Source: an uncultured Eubacteriales bacterium
Lineage (GTDB): Bacteria; Bacillota; Clostridia; Oscillospirales; Oscillospiraceae
Reading direction: 5' to 3'
Length of the DNA stretch: 64,000 nt
NCBI GenBank assembly: GCA_900549645.1
Contig: URPD01000004.1
Span: forward strand, 1-64,000
In this document: piece by piece, positions 1 to 6,638 of the stretch
Layout of the letters: every line of letters starts with the position of its first letter
Numbering within the stretch: position 1 is the first letter of the stretch
Translations under genes and position numbers: made by a program
The notes under the pieces: model-generated
Database searches by the model: none
Told to the model about the DNA's origin: nothing
What the model saw: only the letters and a program-made list of their open reading frames with translations

Positions 1-2006
1 AGATGTTCAAGAAGGGGCTTGCTTACAAGACCACCATGCCCGTCAACTGGTGCACCAGCTGCAAGTGCGTACTTGCAAACGAAGAGGTCGTCGACGGTGT
101 GTGCGAGCGCTGCGGCGCTCCGGTCATCCGCAAGGAGAAGAGCCAGTGGATGCTGAAGATAACCGCTTACGCGCAGCGTCTGCTCGACGATCTGGACGAC
201 GTCGATTACATCGAGCGCGTCAAGATCCAGCAGCGCAACTGGATCGGCCGCTCCACCGGCGCGGAGATAACCTTCAAGACCAACATCGGCGATGAAGTCA
301 CCGTTTACACCACCCGTGCCGATACCCTGTTCGGTACGACCTATATGGTCATCTCGCCTGAGCATCCGCTGCTCAAGCAGTGGCAGCCGCATATCGCCAA
401 CTGGAACGATGTCGAAGCCTATCAGGCCGAGGCCGCCCGCAAGTCTGACTTTGAACGCGGCGAGCTGAACAAGGACAAGACCGGCGTCCGGCTCGACGGC
501 ATCGAGGCCATAAACCCCGTAACTCACAAGAATCTGCCGATTTTCGTCTCTGACTACGTCCTCATGGGCTACGGCACCGGTATCGTCATGGGCGTTCCGG
601 GGCACGACCAGCGCGACTGGGAGTTCGCCACCAAATTCGGCCTGCCGATAATCGAGGTCGTCTCCGGCGGCGACGTGACCAAGGAGGCCTTCGTTGCCAA
701 GGACGACAGCGCCATCATGGTCAACTCCGGCTTCCTCAACGGCATGACCGTTAAAGAGGCCATCCCCGCGATGAAGAAATACGTCGTGGAACAGGGCTTC
801 GGCAAGGAGAAGGTCAATTACAAACTGCGCGACTGGGTATTCTCCCGTCAGCGCTACTGGGGCGAGCCGATCCCCCTCGTCAACTGCCCGAAGTGCGGCT
901 GGGTTCCCATTCCGGAGGAGCAACTGCCCGTCGTGCTGCCGCAGGTCGACAGCTATGAGCCGACCGATGACGGCGAAAGCCCCCTGAGCAAGATGACCGA
1001 TTGGGTCAACACCACCTGCCCCTGCTGCGGCGGCCCCGCCAAGCGCGAGACCGACACCATGCCTCAGTGGGCCGGCTCCAGCTGGTATTTCCTGCGCTAC
1101 ATGGATCCTCATAACGACAAGGAGCTTGCGAGCAAGGAAGCTCTTGAATACTGGTCTCCGGTCGACTGGTACAACGGCGGCATGGAGCACACCACGCTGC
1201 ACCTGCTGTACAGCCGCTTCTGGCATAAGTTCCTGTACGACATCGGCGTTGTGCCCACCAAGGAGCCGTATGCCAAGCGCACCAGCCATGGCATGATCCT
1301 CGGCGAGGGAGGCGAGAAGATGTCCAAGTCCCGCGGCAACGTCGTCAATCCGAACGACATCGTCGCGCAGTACGGCGCGGACACCATGCGCCTGCACATC
1401 ATGTTCATCGGCGACTTTGAGAAGGCCGTTACTTGGTCGAACGACGCCGTCAAGGGCTCCAAGCGCTTCCTTGACCGCTGCTGGAACCTCATGGACATCG
1501 CGGCCGACGACGTGAACATCTCCTCCAAGAACGAGTCCATCATCCACAAGACCATCAAGAAGGTCACTGAGGATATAGACAGCCTCAAGATGAATACCGC
1601 TATTGCCGCGCTTATGACCATGGTCAACGAGTTCTACTCCAACGGCCTGACCAAGGGGGATCTTGAGCAGCTTCTGCTCCTGCTCAGCCCCTTTGCGCCG
1701 CACATGGTGGAAGAGATGTGGGAGCTGACCGGCTTTGCCGCTAAGACCGGCAAGATGGCCATGCAGATGCCTTGGCCGAAGTACGACGAGGCCAAGACCC
1801 ATGACGCTACCCGTCAGATGGCCGTACAGGTCAACGGCAAGCTCCGCAGCACCATCACCGTCGCCGCCGACGCGGACGATGAGCACGTCATCGCAACAGC
1901 TTGTGCCGACGAGAAGATAAAGCGCCAGATGGAGGGTATGCAGCTTGTAAAGACCATCGTAGTCAAGAACAAGCTTGTCAATCTCATCCTCAAGCCCGCA
2001 AAGTAA
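1..2006 (+). CDS. leuS: Leucyl-tRNA synthetase, 3' part (5' end outside window)
   Basis: Class I aminoacyl-tRNA synthetase that charges tRNA-Leu in the cytoplasm. The reading frame is already open at the left edge, so roughly the first 130-150 residues, including the HIGH motif, are missing. What remains holds the zinc-type Cys pairs (CTSCKC and CERC), the CP1 editing domain with its TRADTLFG and GHDQRDWEF motifs, the catalytic-domain return (RDWVFSRQRYWGEP), the KMSKS loop near 1317-1331 and the C-terminal anticodon and tail domains ending NLILKPAK. Residue content is normal for bacterial LeuRS. The stop at 2004-2006 lies only 3 bp from the -35 box of the rpsU promoter, so rpsU probably has its own transcript. 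Identification is firm; only the start is unknown. Confidence 0.97.
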   Translation, partial: MFKKGLAYKTTMPVNWCTSCKCVLANEEVVDGVCERCGAPVIRKEKSQWMLKITAYAQRLLDDLDDVDYIERVKIQQRNWIGRSTGAEITFKTNIGDEVTVYTTRADTLFGTTYMVISPEHPLLKQWQPHIANWNDVEAYQAEAARKSDFERGELNKDKTGVRLDGIEAINPVTHKNLPIFVSDYVLMGYGTGIVMGVPGHDQRDWEFATKFGLPIIEVVSGGDVTKEAFVAKDDSAIMVNSGFLNGMTVKEAIPAMKKYVVEQGFGKEKVNYKLRDWVFSRQRYWGEPIPLVNCPKCGWVPIPEEQLPVVLPQVDSYEPTDDGESPLSKMTDWVNTTCPCCGGPAKRETDTMPQWAGSSWYFLRYMDPHNDKELASKEALEYWSPVDWYNGGMEHTTLHLLYSRFWHKFLYDIGVVPTKEPYAKRTSHGMILGEGGEKMSKSRGNVVNPNDIVAQYGADTMRLHIMFIGDFEKAVTWSNDAVKGSKRFLDRCWNLMDIAADDVNISSKNESIIHKTIKKVTEDIDSLKMNTAIAALMTMVNEFYSNGLTKGDLEQLLLLLSPFAPHMVEEMWELTGFAAKTGKMAMQMPWPKYDEAKTHDATRQMAVQVNGKLRSTITVAADADDEHVIATACADEKIKRQMEGMQLVKTIVVKNKLVNLILKPAK

Positions 2007-2009
2007 TTA

Positions 2010-2038
2010 TTGACAACGGGACTGTAAGCAGGTATAAT
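2010..2038 (+). promoter_or_regulatory. Sigma-A promoter of rpsU
   Basis: A perfect -35 TTGACA (2010-2015), a 17-bp spacer and a perfect -10 TATAAT (2033-2038). Predicted start of transcription is near 2045, giving a leader of about 63 nt before rpsU. Confidence 0.85.
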
Positions 2039-2044
2039 AGTAAC

Positions 2045-2107
2045 GTTGAAAAGCCAATTCATTGGCCCTTGAGGTGCCGCATGGCACTTTTGGAGGGAGG
2101 GAAATAA
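2045..2107 (+). promoter_or_regulatory. Structured 5' leader of rpsU (possible autoregulatory leader)
   Basis: Between the predicted start site and the rpsU ATG there are two small stem-loops, GCCAAT/TTGGC (about 2053-2067) and GTGCC/GGCAC (about 2073-2086). A very strong GGAGGGAGG ribosome binding site follows at about 2094-2101. Many ribosomal protein genes are controlled through their leader RNA, so this may be such a structure, but I do not recognise it as a named family. Confidence 0.3.
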
Positions 2108-2293
2108 ATGTCTGAAATATACGTCAAGGAGAACGAGTCTCTGGACAATGCTCTTAAGAGATTCAAGCGCAGCTGCGCTAAGTCCGGCGTTCTGGCCGAC
2201 CTGCGCAAGAAGGAGTACTACCAGAGCCCCAGCGTCAAGCGCCGCAAGAAATCCGAGGCCGCTCGCAAGAACAAGAATAAGCGCTACTATTGA
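2108..2293 (+). CDS. rpsU: 30S ribosomal protein bS21
   Basis: Small basic protein of the 30S platform, near the anti-Shine-Dalgarno end of 16S rRNA, needed for efficient initiation. The 61-residue product starts MSEIYVKENESLDNALKRF, the conserved bS21 N-terminus, and ends in a Lys/Arg-rich tail (KNKNKRYY). Length is normal for Firmicutes. It has its own consensus promoter, a strong ribosome binding site and a terminator directly downstream, so it is probably monocistronic. Confidence 0.97.
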   Translation: MSEIYVKENESLDNALKRFKRSCAKSGVLADLRKKEYYQSPSVKRRKKSEAARKNKNKRYY

Positions 2294-2298
2294 TCAGT

Positions 2299-2332
2299 AA
2301 AAAAGCAGCATCTTTTGATGCTGCTTTTTTTA
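2299..2332 (+). terminator. Rho-independent terminator of rpsU
   Basis: The stem AAAGCAGCATC / GATGCTGCTTT with a short loop is followed by a run of T, directly after the rpsU stop. Confidence 0.9.
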
Positions 2333-2386
2333 TATGCCCGCGTCGTATTTTCTTGCCAGAATGCGGCGTTGCAGAGCTGCAACTAA

Positions 2387-2415
2387 TTGACTTTTTGCAC
2401 AAAAGTTGTTAAAAT
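2387..2415 (+). promoter_or_regulatory. Promoter of the AcnX operon
   Basis: -35 TTGACT (2387-2392), 17-bp spacer, -10 TAAAAT (2410-2415). The leader to the ATG at 2458 is about 36 nt and ends in a ribosome binding site (AAGGAAG). Confidence 0.75.
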
Positions 2416-2457
2416 AAATACTAAGCAGAACTCTATTTTACATAAGGAAGTGGTTTT

Positions 2458-3738
2458 ATGAATCTGACTCCTGAGCAGCAGGCTCTGCTCAACGGCGAAA
2501 AGGGCGAGATGATGGCCAAGGTTATGAAGACCCTCGTCATGTATGGCGACACTTTTGGCGCGGAGCGCATGGTTCCCGTCACAAGCGAGTATGGCCATAC
2601 GGTCATTTCATACGGTCTGGCCGCGCTCAAGCCTGTTTATGACCTGTTTGACCGGCTCATCGACGCGGGGCTGACCAATGGCCAGAAGTTCACCGCGGAT
2701 CCGCGCCCGCTGGATAAGAATGTGCCGACGAGCTTTCTTGAGGACATCGTGTTCAAGAAGATAATGTACACCCAGCAGGATCGCTTTGAGGAACAGCTCC
2801 GCAAGCTTGGCATCACGGATGAGGACGCCTATTCCTGCACCTGCTACGTTGACCAGATGGGGAACAAGCCCAAGAAGGGCGATGTGCTCAGCTGGGCGGA
2901 AAGCTCCGCGGTTGTGTACGCAAACTCCGTCCTCGGCGCGCGCTGCAACCGTAACTCCGGTATGATCGAGCTGATGGGTTCCATCGCAGGCTTCGTGCCT
3001 GAATTCGGTCTGCTGACCGACGAGGGGCGCAAGGCCACATGGATAATCGACGTCAAGTGTGAGCATAAGCCCGAAGCGCAGCTGCTCGGCTCCGCGATCG
3101 GCATGAAGGTCATGGAGGAAGTGCCGTATGTCAGAGGGCTTGACAAGTGGCTCGGCACGGAGCTTGACGACGAGGCATGTACATATCTGAAGGACTTCGG
3201 CGCGGCGACGGCATCCAACGGCGCGGTCGGCCTGTTCCATATCGAGAACTTGACTCCCGAAGCGAAGGAGCAGGGCGAGGCGCTTATCAAGGAGGGCGCG
3301 CAGGTGTACGTCATTGACGACGCCGAGCTTCAGCGCGTGCAGGATAACTACCCGGTCATCTGGAAGGACAAGAACGCGAAACCGGAGCTGTGCTTCGTCG
3401 GCTGCCCGCATATGACGCTCAAGCAGATGGAGGACTGGGCGGACGCGATAGGCGAGAAGCTTAAGGCCAACGGCATGGACAAGATAAGCGTCCCGACTGT
3501 GTTCACTGCGTCTCCGGCGGTCATAAAGGAGCTGAACAAGGGTGTCTACGCGTCGAAGCTCGCAAGCTACGGCGTTATTGTCAGTTATATCTGCCCGCTG
3601 ATGTATATGAATAACCCACTGTGCAAGAAGAAAGCCGTCATTACCTCGTCCAACAAGCTGCGCACGTATACAAGCGCGCGGTTTTATAAGGAGAACGAGA
3701 TACTTGACATCATCACGGCCAAGGAGGAGAAGAAATGA
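2458..3738 (+). CDS. Aconitase X catalytic (large) subunit, DUF521 type
   Basis: Large subunit of an AcnX-type hydro-lyase. Characterised two-subunit members are cis-3-hydroxy-L-proline dehydratases in bacteria and phosphomevalonate dehydratases in archaea; single-chain forms also exist. The 426-residue product begins MNLTPEQQALLNGEKGEMMA, a typical AcnX N-terminus, and carries the family's motifs TFGAERMVPVTSEYG, the ECN-like ARCNRNSG stretch, the CEHKPEAQLLGSAIG region and the C-terminal FVGCPHMTL and TASPAV segments. It overlaps the small-subunit gene by 4 bp (ATGA), so the two are translationally coupled. No proline racemase, hydroxyproline transporter or mevalonate gene lies nearby, so the substrate cannot be assigned from context. 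Confidence 0.9.
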   Translation: MNLTPEQQALLNGEKGEMMAKVMKTLVMYGDTFGAERMVPVTSEYGHTVISYGLAALKPVYDLFDRLIDAGLTNGQKFTADPRPLDKNVPTSFLEDIVFKKIMYTQQDRFEEQLRKLGITDEDAYSCTCYVDQMGNKPKKGDVLSWAESSAVVYANSVLGARCNRNSGMIELMGSIAGFVPEFGLLTDEGRKATWIIDVKCEHKPEAQLLGSAIGMKVMEEVPYVRGLDKWLGTELDDEACTYLKDFGAATASNGAVGLFHIENLTPEAKEQGEALIKEGAQVYVIDDAELQRVQDNYPVIWKDKNAKPELCFVGCPHMTLKQMEDWADAIGEKLKANGMDKISVPTVFTASPAVIKELNKGVYASKLASYGVIVSYICPLMYMNNPLCKKKAVITSSNKLRTYTSARFYKENEILDIITAKEEKK

Positions 3739-4175
3739 AGCAGTTCAAAGGACGGGTCATAGTTCCCGGAACATGTACGGCGGAGGCTCTGGTGAGCCAC
3801 GGCGGCTTTAATACCTTGGCGAGCTACCAGATGGCGATGATGTTCGGCGATAAAAAGGTCAAGTGCGGCGACCAGAATAACCCGGATCTGTATAAGCAGT
3901 CCATGCTGGGCAAGGCGCTCTGCCTGCCGCAGACGATAGGCTCCACGACCGGCGGCATGGTGCTGTATACCGTGTGCTCGCGGCACCTGCAGCCCGCGTG
4001 TATGCTCTTCAGTATGCCGATAGATTCTCTTGCCGCGTCCGGCGCGATACTCGCCGATGTCTGGACTGACGCGAAGATGCCGGTCGTCGACCAACTTGGC
4101 GACGAATTCCTCGAATACGTCAAGACCGGCATGACCGTCACCGTCAAGGACGACGGTATCGTCGAAGTGGAATAA
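3735..4175 (+). CDS. Aconitase X small (swivel) subunit, DUF126 type
   Basis: 146-residue partner of the preceding large subunit. The family's swivelling domain closes over the active site of AcnX enzymes. The opening KGRVIVPGTCTAEALVS, the central KALCLPQTIGSTTGGMVLY with the conserved GSTTGG turn, and the DQLGDEFLEYVKTGMTV segment are all characteristic of DUF126 proteins. The start ATG overlaps the stop of the large subunit and the ribosome binding site is GGAGAAG inside the large-subunit end. A strong terminator follows directly, so the operon is just these two genes. Confidence 0.9.
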   Translation: MKQFKGRVIVPGTCTAEALVSHGGFNTLASYQMAMMFGDKKVKCGDQNNPDLYKQSMLGKALCLPQTIGSTTGGMVLYTVCSRHLQPACMLFSMPIDSLAASGAILADVWTDAKMPVVDQLGDEFLEYVKTGMTVTVKDDGIVEVE

Positions 4176-4181
4176 AATGCT

Positions 4182-4217
4182 GCATCCCCCATGACGCAAA
4201 TGTCATGGGGGATGTTT
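4182..4217 (+). terminator. Terminator of the AcnX operon
   Basis: Stem GCATCCCCCATGAC / GTCATGGGGGATG with a 6-nt loop, followed by TTTG, seven bases after the small-subunit stop. Confidence 0.85.
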
Positions 4218-4302
4218 GCAATCCGCGGACTCGAATCCCCTACGGGGACTAGGCGGCTAGCGACGCCGTCGCCGGGGCGCGGTCGGGTCAAACGATTACC
4301 AA

Positions 4303-4345
4303 TACCAAAATTGGCAGCACCCCAAGGGGTGCTGCCAATTTTGGT
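4303..4345 (-). terminator. Near-perfect palindrome at the 3' end of tRNA-Leu, probable terminator
   Basis: Twenty bases on each side pair around a 2-base centre, with arms beginning ACCAAAATTGGCAGCACCCC. The right arm runs into the encoded CCA end of tRNA-Leu (4342-4344). It lies directly downstream of the tRNA on the minus strand, the position expected for a processing or terminator hairpin, although the T-tract is weak. Confidence 0.6.
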
Positions 4346-4427
4346 GCCGATAACCGGACTCGAACCGGTACGTTGTTGCCAACGAGGGATTTTAAGTCCC
4401 TTGTGTCTACCATTCCACCACATCGGC
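4342..4427 (-). tRNA. tRNA-Leu (anticodon TAA)
   Basis: Read on the minus strand it is 86 nt including an encoded CCA. The acceptor stem is GCCGATG / TATCGGC. The anticodon loop reads CTTAAAA with anticodon TAA. A long class II variable arm (CGTTGGCAACAACG) is present, as required for tRNA-Leu. The T-arm GGTTCGAGTCC is intact. Confidence 0.95.
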
Positions 4428-4545
4428 GCATTGAACATTTTTATATAATTTACCACCATATCGGCAAATAGTCAAGGATTTACTAGGGCGGTGCTTTGGC
4501 GTGGCTGCAGACGGCACAAATTTTTGGCAACGACATGAACTATAA

Positions 4546-5061
4546 TCATTTTACCTCAAATTCAGCCGCCAGATAATGAGGAGCGCCGTCTGCTGCTCTC
4601 ATTTCCAAGACCACGCGGTAAAGACCGGGAGTCAGGCGAGTTCCGTAGTTGGCGTACTTCTGCACAATACTGCCATCCAAGCCGGAGCCTTCCTCTCCGC
4701 CGAGCGCAAATTCGATCGTGGTAGAAGAAAAGTTATCCTGCACGTAGTTCAGCCGGTGCCACTGACCACCAATATTGTATTCAAGGTATTCAAAGGTGTT
4801 CGTCGCTTCGCCGTCTTGGACGAAGCGATACACATCCTCGGAATCCGCGGTCACTTTCCATCTGATTGTATATCCTGTGAAAGGCGAAAAAGAAGGCTTT
4901 TCAATCGTCAGCTCAAAGCCGTCGACCTGATTGACCGGATATGTTACCGCGATGTCGCTGAAACTGGGATATTCGGCGGTAGCCTTCAATGTAAGCCATA
5001 CACTGCCGGCGCAGACCAATATAACGGCGATCAAAATGATAAAACTTCGGAACTTCTTCAC
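4546..5061 (-). CDS. Membrane-anchored immunoglobulin-like domain protein
   Basis: A 171-residue predicted secreted or membrane-anchored protein. I chose the GTG at 5061 because AGGGAG sits 6 bp upstream and the product then starts MKKFRSFIILIAVILVCAG, a clean signal or anchor segment; the longer frame would add 21 charged residues with no ribosome binding site. The exported part (about residues 30-171) is beta-rich and ends in WHRLNYVQDNFSSTTIE..., LTPGLYRVVLEM and LAAEFEVK, a pattern I associate with the bacterial Ig-like family found in many Firmicute lipoproteins and anchored proteins (Big_14-like). There is no lipobox Cys. Its partner is unknown. Confidence 0.65.
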   Translation of the reverse strand: MKKFRSFIILIAVILVCAGSVWLTLKATAEYPSFSDIAVTYPVNQVDGFELTIEKPSFSPFTGYTIRWKVTADSEDVYRFVQDGEATNTFEYLEYNIGGQWHRLNYVQDNFSSTTIEFALGGEEGSGLDGSIVQKYANYGTRLTPGLYRVVLEMRAADGAPHYLAAEFEVK

Positions 5062-5160
5062 AAATGTCTCCCTATTGCGAATAATCCTGTACCTGATTTT
5101 ATCAGAAGCAAGCCATTTGCGCAATCAAATTTGAGAAGCAGTGACGCCGCAATTTCAACT

Positions 5161-5406
5161 CTATTTCATATAATGCTCCTCGACGCAGACGGAGGCGATG
5201 GTGGACAGCAGGAGGAGCGCCGGGGGCGTCTCGCTGAGCGTCAGGGCGGCGTAATATGTATCATAGTGAAGCATGTAGTCGCCGTCGCAGGTGACGAAGA
5301 GGATTATCGAAACAGCGAGCAGCGAGCAGCTTATGCGCAGAGAATTTATAAATATGAACCACGCGGCAGGGTGCATACGGAGCATCCTGCTGATTATTTT
5401 TTTCAT
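5161..5406 (-). CDS. Small membrane protein of unknown function
   Basis: An 81-residue protein with two hydrophobic stretches (about residues 14-38 and 55-70) and a basic start MKKIISRMLRMH. The ATG at 5406 is preferred over the in-frame GTG at 5415 because GAGGTG lies at proper spacing before it. I do not recognise a family. It lies about 100 bp upstream of the Ig-like gene on the same strand, so the two could share a transcript. Confidence 0.4.
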   Translation of the reverse strand: MKKIISRMLRMHPAAWFIFINSLRISCSLLAVSIILFVTCDGDYMLHYDTYYAALTLSETPPALLLLSTIASVCVEEHYMK

Positions 5407-5570
5407 ATGCAGCACCTCAAGGCAATCTTACGCGATGGGGACGCGCGTTTCAAGCTGTATATTTTGCCATTGCCGTGCATCTTAAAAATCAACACATTTT
5501 GCGGGATTTGCGCACTAGCTTATTCCGCCGCGCGAGCCTAAAATTTTATTAAACTCAGGAGGCACTGACA

Positions 5571-6213
5571 ATGAAAAGAACCATGCTTCAAAAATTCGGC
5601 ATTCTCGGCTTGATAAGCCTGCTGTCGTACACGACGGCGGTCGTGTTCGCCGCTGGCGTACCCCGGCTACAACTGGCTGGCGCAGGCGGTGAGCGATTTT
5701 TCGGCGGACAGCGCGCCGTCGAGAACGCTGTGGAATCAGCTTTCGGCGCTGTACATGCCGTGCGGCATTGTGTGCTGCACTATGTGCGGACTTGAGGTAA
5801 GCGCAAATCCAAACCGGGCACTGCGCACGGGAGTATACATTTTCTACGTGATGAACTGGCTGTCGGCGGTGGGCTACGCTATGTTCCCGCTGCCGGAGGC
5901 CGGGACGCCGGGCGGCTTTCAGGGGACGATGCACATGGTCGTGACGGCATTTGTGGTGCTGCTGTCGATAGCGTCGCTGATCCTGATAATCCTCGGAGAC
6001 AGGGGAGCGCGCTCAGGACTCGGCGTATGGGCTGCCGCAGCGCTCGCAATGATGCTTCTCGGCGCGATAGGCACCGGAATCGTACCGGGAGAATATTTCG
6101 GAATACCGGAACGCTTCAGCGTATTCGCGGCGACAGGGTTCAACGCGGTGCTGGGCATGTACTTGTTCAACGGCAGGCTTGCAGAGGGGAGGACATCCGA
6201 AAAACATGATTGA
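5571..6213 (+). pseudogene. DUF998-family membrane protein, frameshifted
   Basis: The ATG at 5571 has a perfect AGGAGG site upstream and encodes MKRTMLQKFGILGLISLLSY, but the frame is lost near 5652-5656. The remainder continues in the next frame as AYPGYNWLAQAVSDFSADSA and runs to the stop at 6211-6213. The joined product would be about 212 residues with some six membrane segments, the usual size and pattern for DUF998 proteins, whose conserved motif is the YPGYNWLSQAVSDL type seen here. Loss of two C from a CCCC run (ideal GCCCCGCTGGCG) would explain the shift. It could be true decay or an assembly indel. It overlaps the next gene by 8 bp, so they are probably co-transcribed. Confidence 0.75.
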
Positions 6214-6595
6214 GATATGCGATGACCGCGGCAATAAAAAATACGCCGCGCGGCGTGACGAGGTGCGGCGGCGCGAGCGCGAGGACTCCGCGCGCCGTGC
6301 GGTATATTCCTACGGTGAACTGTCACTGACAGCGGACACCCATGCCGCGTCTGTGTCGGCGGCGAGCGTATACCTGACGAGGACGGAGTATGCAATACTG
6401 AAGCTGCTGATGCAGAATCCGGAGCAGATAATTTCCCGCGAGGTGATGCTGGAGCGCATCAGCGAGGACACGCCGGACTGCACGGAAGGCTCGATGAAAA
6501 CGCACGTCAGCCATCTGCGCGGGAAGCTTAGCCGCGTGGGCGGCCGGGACTTTATAGAGACGGTCCGGGGCGCGGGCTTCAGGTTGGTTTCATAA
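6206..6595 (+). CDS. OmpR/PhoB-type winged-helix DNA-binding protein lacking a receiver domain
   Basis: A 129-residue protein whose C-terminal 95 residues form a complete trans_reg_C winged helix: VYSYGELSLT, the LTRTEYAILKLLMQNPEQII helices, the recognition-helix region TEGSMKTHVSHLRGKL and the terminal hairpin FIETVRGAGFRL. The N-terminus (MIEICDDRGNKKYAAR, then RRREREDS) resembles only the first strand and the last helix and linker of a response regulator. The receiver core with its phosphorylated Asp is therefore absent. The start ATG overlaps the DUF998 gene and has a GGGGAGG site 13 bp upstream. It may act as a phosphorylation-independent regulator or be a remnant left by internal deletion. 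Confidence 0.7.
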   Translation: MIEICDDRGNKKYAARRDEVRRREREDSARRAVYSYGELSLTADTHAASVSAASVYLTRTEYAILKLLMQNPEQIISREVMLERISEDTPDCTEGSMKTHVSHLRGKLSRVGGRDFIETVRGAGFRLVS

Positions 6596-6596
6596 G

Positions 6597-6633
6597 AAAA
6601 GGCATACGTGCTTTATCGCACGTATGCCTTTAT
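6597..6633. terminator. Bidirectional terminator between convergent genes
   Basis: Stem AAAAGGCATACGTGC / GCACGTATGCCTTT with a 6-nt loop lies between the stop at 6595 and the convergent gene ending at 6639. A-rich and T-rich flanks suit termination from both sides. Confidence 0.85.
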
Positions 6634-6638
6634 AAATC

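Noticed and set aside
4217..4260. tRNA-like TTCGAGTCC segment on the minus strand between the AcnX operon and tRNA-Leu
   Set aside because: It resembles a T-loop, but the flanking stem does not pair (A opposite C at the loop-closing position) and no acceptor, D-arm or anticodon arm can be found around it.
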